DNA from: Conchocele bisecta
Lineage: Eukaryota; Mollusca; Bivalvia; Lucinida; Thyasiridae
NCBI GenBank assembly: GCA_029237695.1
Contig: CM055271.1
Coordinates: 79,557,488-79,621,487, forward strand
Reading direction: 5' to 3'
Length of the DNA: 64,000 nucleotides
This document shows, in pieces, positions 24,488 to 37,280 of this stretch. The notes under the pieces are model-generated. The model ran no database searches and had not been told where the DNA came from. It saw nothing but the letters and a program-made list of their open reading frames with translations. Both the position numbers and the translations under genes were made by a program. Within the stretch, counting starts at the first letter, position 1. Every line of letters starts with the position of its first letter.

Positions 24488-25000
24488 AGATCATACACAC
24501 TTCATCCCCATGGTCAGTTGCGTACTGTGACATTCTTCTCCGCCAAATTGAAATTCGTCCTCAAATTCTATGTTTAATTTTTGTCTCCGAATTCCATATG
24601 TTTGGGTACAATTTGGGAGTATTTATCAGTCGCGGTCCTTTGTTGGGCAACAGAATACTCAATTATCGTCCGTACCCAGAGTTCCGGTGCTCCATAGGTT
24701 TTTCCTGCAGAGTACCGGATCGGATCTCATTCGCGCTTTAGCTGTTAATTGTGACATATTTTTCTGTACTTATTACACAGAAATGAATAAGTATAATACT
24801 GACATTTCTTTCAATTGAAAAATACAGAAAATATGTTCACAATTAACAGTTGAAGTGCAAATCAGATGTGATTTGGTACTTTGCAGGGGAAACCTACGGA
24901 GAGCACCATTATAAACTCTCGGTACGGACGATGCGGGAGTATTCTGCAGAGTTACTTCCCGCAACTACGTTGGGCGCTAAATGTCACAGGTTGAGAAAGA

Positions 25001-25078
25001 TGTGCACCAACGCGGAATCGAACCGGGGATCTCTGGTTTACCACACCATCGCTCTACCTGCTGAGCAAACCGGGCACA
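25001..25078 (-). repeat. tRNA-derived SINE-like unit b, copy 1
   Basis: On the minus strand TTTGCTCAGCAGGTAGAGCG (A box) and GGTTCGATTCC (B box, 25014-25024) occur in tRNA-like order. It differs from unit a. The DNA between a and b is itself a large inverted repeat. Confidence 0.65.
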
Positions 25079-26427
25079 AATACACACTTATTCACCATAG
25101 TGATCACTTCATTCAACCAAAAATTCACAAGCTAGAAGTTATGCCAAATTATTACAGTCAACGTCACAGATTATGCTCTTGGCGACATTAGCGGACACAA
25201 ATTTGTCCATCAATTTGATCAAATAAACAACGGAATCTGACAGATAACACTACGACGGCGCATGGAAACATCTTTATTCTGGTACTTGGAATCAAAATGG
25301 TGGATATTAAGATCAATATGTGAGGCGCTGACGGAACCTTTAACATTTTTTATCACGATAGCAGCTACAGGGATGTTGGACGCAATTTATTTAGAGAAAC
25401 AAGAGATTACAATGGATTGGATAATATACTAAGTGACATTTTGTTCTAACGTACACCAACATAGAGGATTAAATTTTTGCGACAATGTTGGATTCTGGAT
25501 TTTGTGGACAGGTGACAGAAATCGGAGCTGGATAAAAACCGACAGACGTGATTCTGAATATGCGTGCTTGGTCTGTGGTTTTTCTTCCAGATCATGTCAT
25601 GCATGTTTTAATTTCACGTCATGTCAAAGCAGCACTATTGAATATAATGAATAACTTTAATATTCTACACCAGAATTAAAGTTCATTCATCGTCTGATGT
25701 GTAACTGATGAATTAAGGTAAGTTACTTGTATATGACAACTTTTGCCTCACTACGATAGTGGAGGGGGCATTTAGTGTTACCCTTGACCTTGTCCGTTCT
25801 TCCGTCCGTCACCAACCTAGTAAATAAAAAAACTTTTAAACCGTAATAGCTACATACCTGAAACTTGGTACATGTATGTTTGATTCGACACCATGGTCAT
25901 GGATTATCTCCCCCTTTTCAAGTTAGAATTTTCCAATTTTGTCTTGTAGCTCGTAAAACTTTTAAACCCTAATAGCTACACACCTGAAACTTGGTATGTC
26001 CTTATGATGAGTAGATTTGCAAAGTTTATTTTCATTCGACCCCCGAGTCATGGATTATCTCCCTCTTTTTGAATTAGAATTTGAAAATTTTGCCTTGTAA
26101 CTCGTAAAACTTTTGTAATAGCTACAGCACTGACATTTGATATGTAGCTTCCTTATGATGAGTAGATGCGGAAAGTTTATTTCGATTTTTGATTTGAACC
26201 CCGTGTCATGGATTATCTCTCCCTTTTGGACACCGGAATTTTGCCTTGTTTACTATCAAAGCGATATGTGGGGTATCCGTGTTCTATGAACACATTTTCT
26301 AGTTTAGTTATCTCCCTTTGTTTTTTCGCGCACTGATTTGTCCGGAGCATTACGCGAACACCCTTTGCAATATTTTTTATGAAACTTAACACATGCATAG
26401 GTCTCACTGAACAGGGCCGAGCTAGCG

Positions 26428-26926
26428 TTAAAGGTACATGCCCACTCAGTAGGCACAAAATGTTCTTTATGTCAGAGACATCATCGGAGACATTTTCTGG
26501 CCAGATCATTTACCATTACCCACGTATTGTTTGGCATTATTATACATTTTATATCAGAAGAAAATTTCCACATTGATATCAGGGACGATAACCGTGTTTC
26601 CTTAAAATGTTAACGGACATTACTATTTATTCTCTGTATTTATTTTTTGATGTGCAATGATCATACTTTATAATCTGTCAATTTTTTTTTCAGTTGATGC
26701 ATTTAATTTAATAGTATAAATAATTATAAAATATCATGCCCCATTTGCACATGAAAATACCGATACCACCGCGCGTCACTATCAGTAAAATAAATATTAC
26801 CAAATGATTATATCTGTATAGCGGGCACTCGTAATTGTTTATAACTAGTGGAATAGTGACAATTATACACTTATTTAATTCCCATAAAGAGCATTTTTAG
26901 CCTACTGAGTGGGCTTGCACCTTTAA
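26428..26926. mobile_element. TTAA-flanked MITE
   Basis: Begins TTAAAGGTACATGCCCACTC and ends with the inverse (GAGTGGGCTTGCACCTTTAA). The TTAA flank and ends suggest a piggyBac-type non-autonomous element. A counterpart lies in transposon copy 2, from about 51803. Confidence 0.65.
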
Positions 26927-27782
26927 AAAGGGGTTGGACAATTGTTGTCGCGACCGCCTGCGGACAGTGCTTTATAGTCTGCACATTGACGTCCATCTGT
27001 ATTTTTTTTTGCCGAGCCTGCTTGCGGAAAGCGAGACTTAGTGATCACAATGACGTCCGTGCGTCAGTCCGTCCGAAATCGGTGTATGTTTTTAAATACC
27101 ATATCCTAAGTCACATTGACTTGAAACATCAAATGCTTATTAGTCATCATCCATATATTCATTCTGTGTCCCACTCATAGCGGCCCCTGTGCCCCAAGGT
27201 CAAGGTCAAATGACTTTGAAATTTTTTATTATAGTTTTTGCATACCTTATATCTCCACAACACTTACCCAGATTTGCTTCAAACTTCAGATAATTCTTTA
27301 TTATCATCCATATTTTCATATTATAGCCCACGCATGCGACCCACATGCCCAAGATCAAGGTCAAATGACTTTCAAATTTGCGTTAAATCTTTTACATACG
27401 TTAATTCAAACTTCAAATAAATATACTCCGACACCATCAAATGCCTCGGTGGGCTCAACATGCGGGCCATGGCCATCTGGTTTTTATTTACCGTAGATTA
27501 AAGTTTTTAAGAACACAATATCTCAGAAACAGCTTCGCCAATTCACTCGAAGCTTCACATGTGTGTTTATCATCATCCATATTTTCATTCTATGCTCAAC
27601 CCCTGCAACCCCTGTACCCAACATCAAGGTCAAATTACTTTGAAAATTTACCTCAAAGTTTTTGACATGCCTGCATGTGGACAGTGCGATATAGTTGTCA
27701 CATTGGCCTACATACGTACGTACATCCATATGTACGTCACTTCGTGCGTCCGGTTAAATTTTTTGATTTAAGGTTAAAGTTT

Positions 27783-28683
27783 TTAAAGGTACATGCCCAC
27801 TCAGTAGGCACAAACTGTTCTTTATAGCAATTAAATAAGTGTATAATTGTGTCACTATTGCACCAGTTCTAAAAATTATGTGTGCCCGCTATCCATATAT
27901 AATCATTTAGTAATATTTATATTACTGATAATGACTAGCAGTGGTATGAAGCTATTTTCATATTCAAATGAGGCATGATATTTTTATGCCACCGGGTTTC
28001 GAAGAAACGGGTGGCATATAGTGTTTGGACCGTCCTTCCGTCCGTCCGTCTGTCCATCCGTCACACTTTTCGGTTAACCACTTTGTCACAGTTTCTCAAA
28101 TATGCTGCAGGTGGCATCCGCGTTCGACAGACGCATTTCTTGTTTTTAATAATTTATGCTAATTAAAGGTACATACCCACTCAGTAGGCACAACAATTAA
28201 AGTTATGTGTATTCTCAGTTATTTGTAGGAATTAAATAAGTGTATAATTTTGTCACTATTCCACCAGTTCTAAACATTACGAGTGCCCGTTATATGGATA
28301 TAATCATTTAGTAATGTTTATTTCACTGATAGTGACACGCGGTGATATCAGGCTATTTTCATAGGCAAATGGGGCATAATATTTTTTAATTACTTATACT
28401 AATTAAATGTGTTTCCCTGAAAAAATAATGTTTTCGACAGATTATAAAGTATGATCATTGCACATCAAAAAATAAATAGTAATGTCTTGGTAACATTTTA
28501 AGGAAACACGGTTATCGCCCCTGATAGCAGTGTGGAAATTTACGTCTGATATAAAATGTATAATAATGCCAATAAATATATGTATTAATGGTGAATTAAT
28601 GTTTATTTTGCCCGAAAATGTCTCAGATGATGTCTCTGATATAAAGAACATTTTGTGCCTACTGAGTGGGCATGTACCTTTAA
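27783..28683. mobile_element. TTAA-flanked MITE, longer copy with nested insertion
   Basis: Begins TTAAAGGTACATGCCCACTC and ends GAGTGGGCATGTACCTTTAA. A 200-base dispersed repeat (GCCACCGGGTTTCGAAGAAA...) is nested at about 27967-28150, followed by a second start-like copy at 28165. Confidence 0.6.
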
Positions 28684-29064
28684 GAACACTATATCTCTGA
28701 AACCGCTTCACCAATTCACTCGAAACTTCACATACGGTGTATTTGTCACCCACAATTTCATTATTATTTATATGTGCCCAATGTCACGGTCAAATTACTT
28801 TGAAATTTCCCTTAAAGTTTTTGTTCGGCCCGCTTGCAGACAGAGCGATATAGTTGGCACATTGGTGTGCATTCAGGATAAATAAAGTTTTTGGTTAAAG
28901 TGTTTTTTAGTTAAAGTTTTTGGGTATACTATCAAAGCCTCGGCGGGTGCGGCATGTTTTTACGTCAACAGGCTAAAGCTTTGTTGCAATAAAAAAAATT
29001 GATTGTACTATCAAATGCATCGGCGGGCACGACATGCAGGCCATGGCCATCTAGTTATTATGGC

Positions 29065-30410
29065 ATGCGATTTGATCAGTCGGCCATCACACCAGGACTA
29101 GTTTAGCACTTGATCAGTCGGACATCGCTCCAGGACTAGTTTAGAACTTGATCAGTCGGCCATCGCACCAGGACTAGTTTAAAACTTGATCAGTTTACCA
29201 TCTCACCAGGACTAGTATAGCACTTGATCAGTCGGCCATCGCACCAGGACTAGTTTAGAACTTGTTCAGTCGGCCATCGCACCAGGACTAGTATAGCACT
29301 TGATCAGTCGGCCATCGCACCGGGACTAGTTTAGCCCTTGATCAGTCGGCCATCGCACCAGGACAAGTATAGCACTCGATCAGTCGGCCATCGCACCAGG
29401 ACTAGTTTAGAACTTGATCAGTCGGCCATCGCTCCAGGACTAGTTTAGAACTTGATCAGTCGGCCATTGCTCCAGGACTAGTTTAGAACTTGATCAGTCG
29501 GCCATCGCACCAGCCACCAGGACTAGTTTAGCACTTGATCAGTCGGCAATCTCACCATGACTAGTATATAACTAGATCAGTCGGCCATCGCTCCAGGACT
29601 AGTTTAGCCCTTGGTCAGTCGGCCATCACACCAGGACTAGTTTTAGCCCTTGATCATCGGCCATCGCACCAGGACTAGTGTAGTAGCCCTTGATCAGTCG
29701 GCCATCGCACCAGGACTAGTATAGAACTTGATCAGTCGGCCATCGCACCAGGACTAGTTTAGCCCTTGATCAGTCGGTCATCGCACCAGGACTAGTAGAG
29801 CACTTGATCAGTCTACCATCGCACCATAAGTAGTATAGCGCTTGATTAGTCGCCCATTGCACCATGCCCAGTATGGCACTTGATCAGTTGGCCATCTCAC
29901 CATGCCCAGTATAGCACGTGATCAGTCGGCCATGCCGAGTATAGCACTTGATCAGTCGGCCATCGAAGCAGGACTAGTAGAGCACTTGATCAGTCTGCCA
30001 TCGCACCATAACTAGTATAGCGCTTGATCAGTCGCCCATTGCACCATGCCCAGCATAGCACTTGATCAATTGGCCATCTCACCATGCCCAGTATAGCACG
30101 TGATCAGTCGACCATGCCGAGTATAGGACTTGATCAGTCAGCCATCACACCAGGACTAGTTTAGAACTTGATCAGTCGACCATCGCACCAGGACTAGTTT
30201 AGCCATTGATCAGTCGGCCATCGCACCGAGACTAGTTTAGCCCTTGATCAGTCGACCATCGCACCAGGACTAGTTTAGAACTTGATCAGTCGGCCATCGC
30301 ACCAAGACTAGTTTACAACTTTATCAGTCGGCCATCGCACCAAGACTAGTATAGCACTTGATCAGTCGGCCATCGCACCAGGACTAGTTTAGCACTTGAT
30401 TAGTCGGCCA
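29065..30410 (+). repeat. 37-38 bp satellite, array 1 of transposon copy 1
   Basis: About 36 units of CTTGATCAGTCGGCCATCGC with ACCAGGACTAGTTTAGAA or close variants. Each unit contains TGATCA and ACTAGT. A subset of variants (CCATTGCACCATGCCCAGTA) recurs in the same order, so the array has a higher-order structure. Confidence 0.92.
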
Positions 30411-31159
30411 CGTCATCCTGCGTTACAGACAGAAGTGGTGGTCGGGGGGGGGGTGGGGGGGGGGGGTGTAGTGTAGTCATAGACAAAAACTGGTGGTGGT
30501 GGTGATACACATTGTTCCCACTGTGGGATATAGACCGGAACTTTTAGGACGCCAAATGTAGATGGCTGGTGTGTGTGGGGGATCATTGTTTTGTGTCCCC
30601 GGCGGTGGTGCGGAGTACAATGATGAAGTACTGATGAATTACTGTATTGAACACACATGTATATGCACTGTGATACCGTACTTCACAATCCTCAGTTTTA
30701 AATTGTTTCTGTATCGTAAAACTGAACATTTATTCATTTTGAAAAATCTTAAAATTGTGGCAGATGATCGAAATGAAAACCGGATGTTTACATGCGAAAT
30801 GAACCGGTGCATCGGTATATTTTAACCGCACGATGACCCACTGTAAATTCATACCATATCCGTACGGATATATCGTATATACGAACGGATATCGTATGTT
30901 TTTGTATAATAGTACGTTTGTATAATGTAAACAAACTGTACTATACGATGATACGGTAAGTTTTTAACGGAAATAGCGAAAGAATGACCGCAGAAACGGT
31001 ATCGCGAAAGAATGACCGCACAAACTGGACCGCGAAAGAATTACCGCACAAACGGTATCGCGAAAGAATGACCGCAACAACAGGACCGCAATTAGACTGC
31101 AATTTCAGAGCGGACGAATTGCAATTCAACGACCGCTGGATTGCAATTCTTGGTAAGTG

Positions 31160-32300
31160 AATCGCAGGCGGGAGTGTAGTATAGCGCTTAATTAGTCGCC
31201 CATTGCACCATGCCCAGTACGTATAGCACTTGATTAGTTGGCCATCTCACCATGCCCAGTATAGCACGTGATCAGTCGGCCATGCCGAGTATAGCACTTG
31301 ATCAGTCGGCCATCGCACCAGGACTAGTAGAACACTTGATCAGTCTGCCATCGCACCATAACTAGTATAGCGCTTGATCAGTCGCCCATTGCACCATGCC
31401 CAGTATAGCACTTGATCAGTTGGCCATCTCACCATGCCCAGTATAGCACGTGATCAGTCGGCCATGCCGAGTATAGCACTTGATCATTCGGCCATCACAC
31501 CAGGACTACTTTAGCACTTTATCAGTCGGCCATCCCACCAGGACTAGTATAGCACTCAATCAGTCGGCCATCACACCAGGACTAGTTTAGAACTTGATCA
31601 GTCGGCCATCACACCAGGACTACTTTAGCACTTGATCAGTCGGCCATCGCACCAGGACTAGTATAGCACTCGATCAGCCGGCCATCGCACCAGGACTAGT
31701 TTATAACTTGATCAGTTGGCCATCGCACCAGGACTAGTTTAGAACTTGATCAGTCGACCATCGCACCAGGAATAGTTTAGCCCTTGATCAGTCAGCCATC
31801 GCACTGAGACTAGTTTAGCCCTTGATTAATCGGCCATCGCACCAGGACTAGTATAGCACTCGATCAGTCGGCCATTGCACCAGGACTAGTTTAGAACTTG
31901 ATCAGTCGGCCATCGCACCACGACTAGTTTAGAACTTGATCAGTCGGCCATTGCACCAAGACTAGTTTAGCCCTTGATCAGTCGGTCATCGCACCAGGAC
32001 TAGTTTAGAACTTGATCAGTCGGCCATCGCACCAAGACTACTTTAGCCCTTGATCAGTCGGCCATCGCACCACGACTAGTTTAGAACTTGATCTGTCGGC
32101 CATCGCACCAAGACTAGTTTAGCCCTTGCTCAGTCGGCCATCGCACCTGGACTAGTATAGCACTCGATCAGTCGGCCATCGCACCACGACTAGTTTAGAA
32201 CTTGATCAGTTGGCCATCGCACCAAGACTAGTATAGCAATTGATCCGTCGGTCATCGCACCAGGACTAGTTTAGCACTTGATCAGTCGGCCACGTCATCC
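31160..32300 (+). repeat. 37-38 bp satellite, array 2 of transposon copy 1
   Basis: Same unit as array 1, about 30 copies. It starts directly after a full copy of the right transposon end (31155-31178), showing that the whole right-end module was duplicated. Confidence 0.92.
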
Positions 32301-33062
32301 TGCGTTACAGACAGAAGTGGTGGTCGGGGGGGGGGGTGTAGTGTAGTCATAGACAAAAACTGGTGGTGGTGGTGATACACATTGTTCCCACTGTGGGATA
32401 TAGACCGGAACTTTTAGGACGCCAAATGTAGATGGCTGGTGTGCGTGGGGGATCATTGTTGTGTGTCCCCGGCGGTGGTGCGGAGTACAGTGATGAATTA
32501 CTGATGAATTACTGTATATGTACTGTGATACAGTACTTCACAATCCTCAGTTTTAAATATTGTTTCTGTATCGTAAAACTGAAAATGTATTCATTTTGAA
32601 AAACTTAAAATTGTGGCAGATGATCGAAATGAAAACCGGATGTTTACATTCGAAATGAACCGGTGCATCGGTATATTTTAACCACACGATGACCCACTTT
32701 ATATTCATACCATATCCGTACGGATATATCGTATATACGAACGGATATCGGTATGTTTGTATAATATTCGTATAGTACGTTTGTATAATCACTGATAATG
32801 TAAACAAACTGTACTATGCGATGATACGGTAAGTTTTTACCGCAAATAGCGAAAGAATGACCGCACAAACGGTATCGCCAATAAATGACCGCACAAACTG
32901 GACCGCGAAAGAATGACCGCACAAACGGTATCGCGAAAGAATGACCGCAAAAACGGCACCGCGTTTGGACCGCAATTAGACTGCAATTCCAGAGGGGAAG
33001 AATTGCAATTCAAGGACCGCTTGATTGCAATTCTTGGTAAGCGAATCGCAGGCGGGACTGTA

Positions 33063-33680
33063 ACATATCGTTGTGTCAGGCGTCGACCTGATACAAACAT
33101 CCGGGTTACAACGAAGTGAAAACTGACGTTCCATTGATCGGATGACTACGTCGGCGTAATGAAGCAACGTAAACAAGTTCGCATTATGTACGTTACCTGA
33201 TAAATAAAATACCAGACTAGTGTATTTTGATAGCAAGTTTATCATGCTCGGCTCGGAAACGGTAGGAATCCCTCGGCAAGCCTTGTAATTCCTACGCGTT
33301 TCCTAGCCTTGCCTAATAAACTTGATAGCAAAGGACACTAGCCTGATATTCTCTATTTATTGTCTGTTTTACGTAAACGTGCCCACTTTTTACGGTAACG
33401 AATATAATTGATATGAACAATATAAAATGTCCTAAGTTATTTGCATATCAAAATAGCTTGATAAAGTCATGTGTCTCAGTCATCAGTAAATTAGACATTG
33501 CTAAATGAGTAGAAAAGTGTATTTTCTTCGGTTTGTCAACGCCCGCACCCCTTTGGTCGAGATCATGTTTCGGGATAGAAAACACATCGCAGTGATGGAT
33601 TTTTTTAATGTTTGTATTGTTATACATGTGCGGGGCCTTAGAAAAAAAGTGTGAAATTATATGACACAATGCTACAGGTA
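33063..33680. repeat. Host repeat into which transposon copy 1 inserted (right part)
   Basis: ACATATCGTTGTGTCAGGCG through CCATTGATCGGATGACTACG matches 41818-41900, and the inverted-repeat end near 33225-33360 (CTACGCGTTTCCTAGCCTTG) matches 46670-46740. No gene seen. Confidence 0.7.
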
Positions 33681-33689
33681 ATACAATCC

Positions 33690-36235
33690 TTATTGTCGCG
33701 CCCGCTTGCGGAAAGCGCGATATAGTCGGCCGTTTGGCGTACGTACGTAAGTACGTACGTACGTACGTGTGTCCGGTTAAAGTTTTTGGTTAAGGTGTTT
33801 TGGTTTAAGTTTTTTGTTTTTTGGTGTTTTTGGTTAAGTTCTTTGGTTAAAGTTTTTGGTTAAGTTTTTTGGTTAAGTTGTTTGGTTAAGTTTTTTGGTT
33901 AAAGTTTTTGGTTAAGTTTTTTGGTTAAGTTTTTTGGTTAAAGTTTTTGGTTAAAGTTTTTCGTTATACTATATCTCTGCAACTGCTTTGCCCATTACCT
34001 TGAAACTTCACATGGGTGTTTATCATCATCTATATTTTCATTCTACCCCCCTCACGTGCGGCCCCTGTGCCTAATGTCAAGGTCAAATTTCTTTGAAGTT
34101 TTTGGTTAAGTTTTTTGGTTAAAGTTTTTGGTTAAAGTTTTTGGTTAAGTTTTTTGTTAAGTTTTTTGGTTAAAGTTTTTTGTTATACTACATCTCTGCA
34201 ACTGCTTTGCCCATTACCTTGAAACTTCATATGGGTGTTTATCATCATCTATATTTTCATTCTATACCCCCCCTCCTGTGGCGCCCCTGTGCCCAATGTC
34301 AAGGTCAAATTACTTTGAAGTTTTTGGTTAAGTTCTTTGGTTAAAGTTTTTGGTTAAGTTTTTTGGTTAAGTTTTTTGGTTAAAGTTTTTGGTTAAGGTT
34401 TTTGGTTAAGTTTTTTGGTTAAAGTTTTTTGTTATACTATATCTCTGCAACTGCTTTGCCCATTACCTTGAAACTTCACATGGGTGTTTATCATCATCTA
34501 TATTTTCATTATACCCCCCACCCGTGCGGCCCCTGTGCCCAATGTCAAGGTCAAATTACTTTGAAGTTTTTGGTTAAGTTTTTTGGTTAAAGTTTTTTTG
34601 GTTAAAGTTTTTGGTTAAGTTTTTTGGTTAAGTTCTTTGGTTAAAGTTTTTGGTTAAGTTTTTTGGTTAAGTTTTTTGGTTAAAGTTTTTGGTTAAGGTT
34701 TTTGGTAAGTTTTTTGTTAAAGTTTTTTAAATGTTATACTATATCTCAGCAACTGCTTTGCCCATTACCTTGAAACTTCACATGGGTGTTTATCATCATC
34801 TATATTTTCATTCTACCCCCATCCCGTGCGGCCCCTGTGCCCAATGTCAAGGTCAAATTACTTTGATGTTTTTTGGTTAAGTTTTTTGTTAAAGTTAAAG
34901 TTTTTTTGGTTAAAGTTTTTGGTTAAGTTTTTTGGTTAAGTTTTTTGGTTAAAGTTTTTCGTTATACTATATCTCTGCAACTGCTTTGCCCATTACCTTG
35001 AAACTTCATACGGGTGTTTATCATCATCTATATTTTCATTATACCCCCCTCCCATGCGGCCCCTGTGCCCAATGTCAAGGTAAAATTACTTTGAAGTTTT
35101 TGGTTAAGTTCTTTAGTTAAAGTTTTTGGTTATGTTTTTTGGTTAAGTTTTGTGGTTAAAGTTTTAGGTTAAGTTTTTTGGTTAAAGTTTTTTGTTATAC
35201 TATATCTCTGCAACTGCTTTGCCCATTACCTTGAAACTTCACATGGGTGTTTATCATCATCTATATTTTCATTCTACCCCCCTCCCGTGCGGCCCCTGTG
35301 CCCAATGTCAAGGTCAAATTACTTTGAAGTTTTTTGGTTAAGTTTTTTGGTTAAAGTTTTTTGGTTAAGTTTTTTGGTTAAAGTTTTTCGTTATACTATA
35401 TCTCTGCAACTGCTTTGCCCATTACCTTGAAACTTCACATGGGTGTTTATCATCATCTATATTTTCATTCTACCCCCCCCCCCTTCCGTGCAGCCCCTGT
35501 GCCCAATGTCAAGGTCAAATTACTTTGAAGTTTTTGTTGGTTTAAGTTTTTTGGTTAAAGTTTTTGGTTAAGTTTTTTGGTTAAAGTTTTTTGTTATACT
35601 ATATCTCTGCAACTGCTTTGCCCATTACCTTGAAACTTCATATGGGTGTTTATCATCATCTATTTTCATTCTACCTACCCCCTCCCGTGCGGCCCCTGTG
35701 CCAATGTCAAGGTCAAATTACTTTGAAGTTTTTGGTTAAGTTTTTTGGTTAAAGTTTTTGGTTAAGTTTTTTGGTTAAAGTTTTTTGTTATACTATATCT
35801 CTGCAACTGCTTTGCCCATTACCTTGAAACTTCATATGGGTGTTCATCATCATCTATATTTTCATTCTACCCCCTCCCGTGCGGCCCCTGTGCCCAATGT
35901 CAAGGTCAAATTACTTTGAAGTTTTTTGTTAAGTTTTTTGGTTAAAGTTTTTGGTTAAGTTTTTTGGTTAAGTTTTTTGGTTAATTTTTTTTGTTATACT
36001 ATATCTCTGCAACTGCTTTGCCCATTACCTTGAAACTTCACATGGGTGTTTATCATCATCTATATTTTCTATTCCTACCTCCCGTGCGGCCCCTGTGCCC
36101 AATGTCAAGGTCAAATTACTTTGAAGTTTTTGGTTAAGTTTTTTGGTTAAAGTTTTTCGTTATACTATATCTTTTTGTTTAGTGTCCATGCCTCGCCACA
36201 AGGCGCGACATGCAGGCCGCGGCCATCTAGTCTGA
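33690..36235 (+). repeat. Composite tandem array, about ten units of 190-300 bp
   Basis: Each unit has TATATCTCTGCAACTGCTTT, TTGAAACTTCACATGGGTGT, CAATGTCAAGGTCAAATTAC and then a variable run of GGTTAAGTTTTT repeats. Unit starts lie near 33963, 34185, 34434, 34737, 34967, 35197, 35393, 35601, 35790 and 35997. The flanks (GCGCCCGCTTGCGGAAAGCG; GGCCGCGGCCATCTAGTC) match the ends of a dispersed repeat also seen inside the large transposons. Confidence 0.9.
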
Positions 36236-36239
36236 AAGT

Positions 36240-36650
36240 AATACGTGTATGACACCATCAAGTGTTAATACAATCCTTGTCTGAAAGTATTATGCCATGA
36301 ATGCACGTTTCTATCAAGTGTTAATAAAATCCTTGTCTAAAAATATTACGACATGAATACACGTTTTTATCAAGTGTGGTCTGAAAGTATTATGACATGA
36401 ATAAACGTTTATATCAAGTGTCAATACAATCCTCGTCTGAAAGTATTATGACATGAATACACGTTTCTATTCATCAAGTGTTAATACAATCCTTGTCTGA
36501 AAATATTATGACATGAATACACTTTTCTATCTATCAAGTGTTAATACAATCCTCGTCTGAAAGTATTAGGACATGAATACACTTTTCTATCAATCAAGTG
36601 TTACTACAATCCTGGTCTGAAAGTATTATGACATGAATATACTTTTCCAG
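36240..36650 (+). repeat. Minisatellite running into the splice acceptor of the 36651 exon
   Basis: About eight units of 53-62 bp: AAGTGTTAATACAATCCT, GTCTGAAAGTATTATGAC, ATGAATACACGTTTCTATC. In the last unit TTTCTATCAAGTG is replaced by TTTCCAGCAAGTA, which is the acceptor and start of the sulfotransferase exon. Confidence 0.9.
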
Positions 36651-36745
36651 CAAGTACATGTCCCTGGTGGCTGCACGTGCTACAATACTGGGAACACCGC
36701 AATGATGACAACGTGCTGTTTCTCAGATTTGAGGACCTTGTGCAG
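36651..36745 (+). CDS. Cytosolic-type sulfotransferase, second visible exon
   Basis: Acceptor TTTTCCAG at 36643-36650, donor TGCAG/GTACAC at 36745/36746. With one base carried over from the previous exon it encodes 32 codons including PWWLHVLQYWEHRND and NVLFLRFEDLVQ. The WW/H and NVLFL-EDL patterns are those of the region that follows the 3'-phosphate-binding motif in SULT enzymes. It ends in phase 0, matching the exon at 39962. The acceptor lies at the edge of a minisatellite. Confidence 0.8.
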
Positions 36746-37006
36746 GTACACTATATGTGGTTGTGACTGAAGAAAGTGGGCTTATGGGATTTATGACCAA
36801 TATAGCTCTCGATCAAAAAGCGCAATCCTGTAGCCTGATAACGTATTGCTTGTTACGTTGAAGTATGCTGGCCGGTGTTTCATTGATGGATTGGCAAACG
36901 GTGCAGATCCTGACCTGGATCTACACTGATCGCAAAAACCATACGCCCAATTTCTCCAGTCACAGCCACATGTATGGTTCGCCGGCTGACAAAATATACA
37001 TGTACC

Positions 37007-37280
37007 ATATGAAACACGCCATATGATTTTGTACCTTCGAACATCTGCGTAATTTCATTAAATACGTTTACAAAATTTACAATATTTTTCATAAATAATG
37101 TCAAAGGTTTACAAAATTTGCAGAGTACATGCGGAAGGAATATAATTCTATTCCGCATGTACTCTGAAAATTGTGTCAACTTTTGACGCCATTTACGGAA
37201 AATATTGTAAATTCTGTAAATGAATTTCATGAAATTACGCAGATGTCCGAAGGTACAAAATCACATGGCGTGTCTCAATT
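37007..37280. repeat. Large fold-back element
   Basis: Arms of about 125 bases, from CACGCCATATGATTTTGTAC (37014) to GTACAAAATCACATGGCGTG (37254-37273), meet at CAGAGTACATGCGGAAGG / CCGCATGTACTCTG near 37145. Flanking DNA is the dispersed GATCAGG repeat in opposite orientations (36763-36930 and 37320-37590), so an even larger inverted structure exists. Confidence 0.75.

Larger units (their letters stand above)
23372..33060. mobile_element. Large TIR transposon, copy 1 (9,689 bp), with TA target duplication
   Basis: The left end CAGAGTGGCCTGCGGTTC, with TTACCAGGCGAATTGCAATT next to it, is the inverse of the right end (AATTGCAATTCTTGGTAAG, GCGAATCGCAGGCGGGACTG). TA flanks both ends (23370-23371, 33061-33062). 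A related host repeat at 41797-41840 carries the unoccupied site with a single TA, so the boundaries are exact. Inside are two tRNA-derived SINE-like units, TTAA-flanked MITEs, mollusc-type dispersed repeats and two satellite arrays. No transposase was recognised, so the element is probably moved in trans. The TA duplication and TIRs fit the Tc1/mariner-pogo superfamily or a relative, but its size is unusual. Confidence 0.85.

Noticed and set aside
24408..25078. Two tRNA genes
   Set aside because: A and B boxes are present but the arms do not form a good cloverleaf and both lie in duplicated repeat DNA, so they are SINE-like heads.
29065..32300. CRISPR-like array of 37-38 bp repeats
   Set aside because: The units are head-to-tail with no unique spacers, vary continuously, and lie in an animal transposon; this is a satellite.
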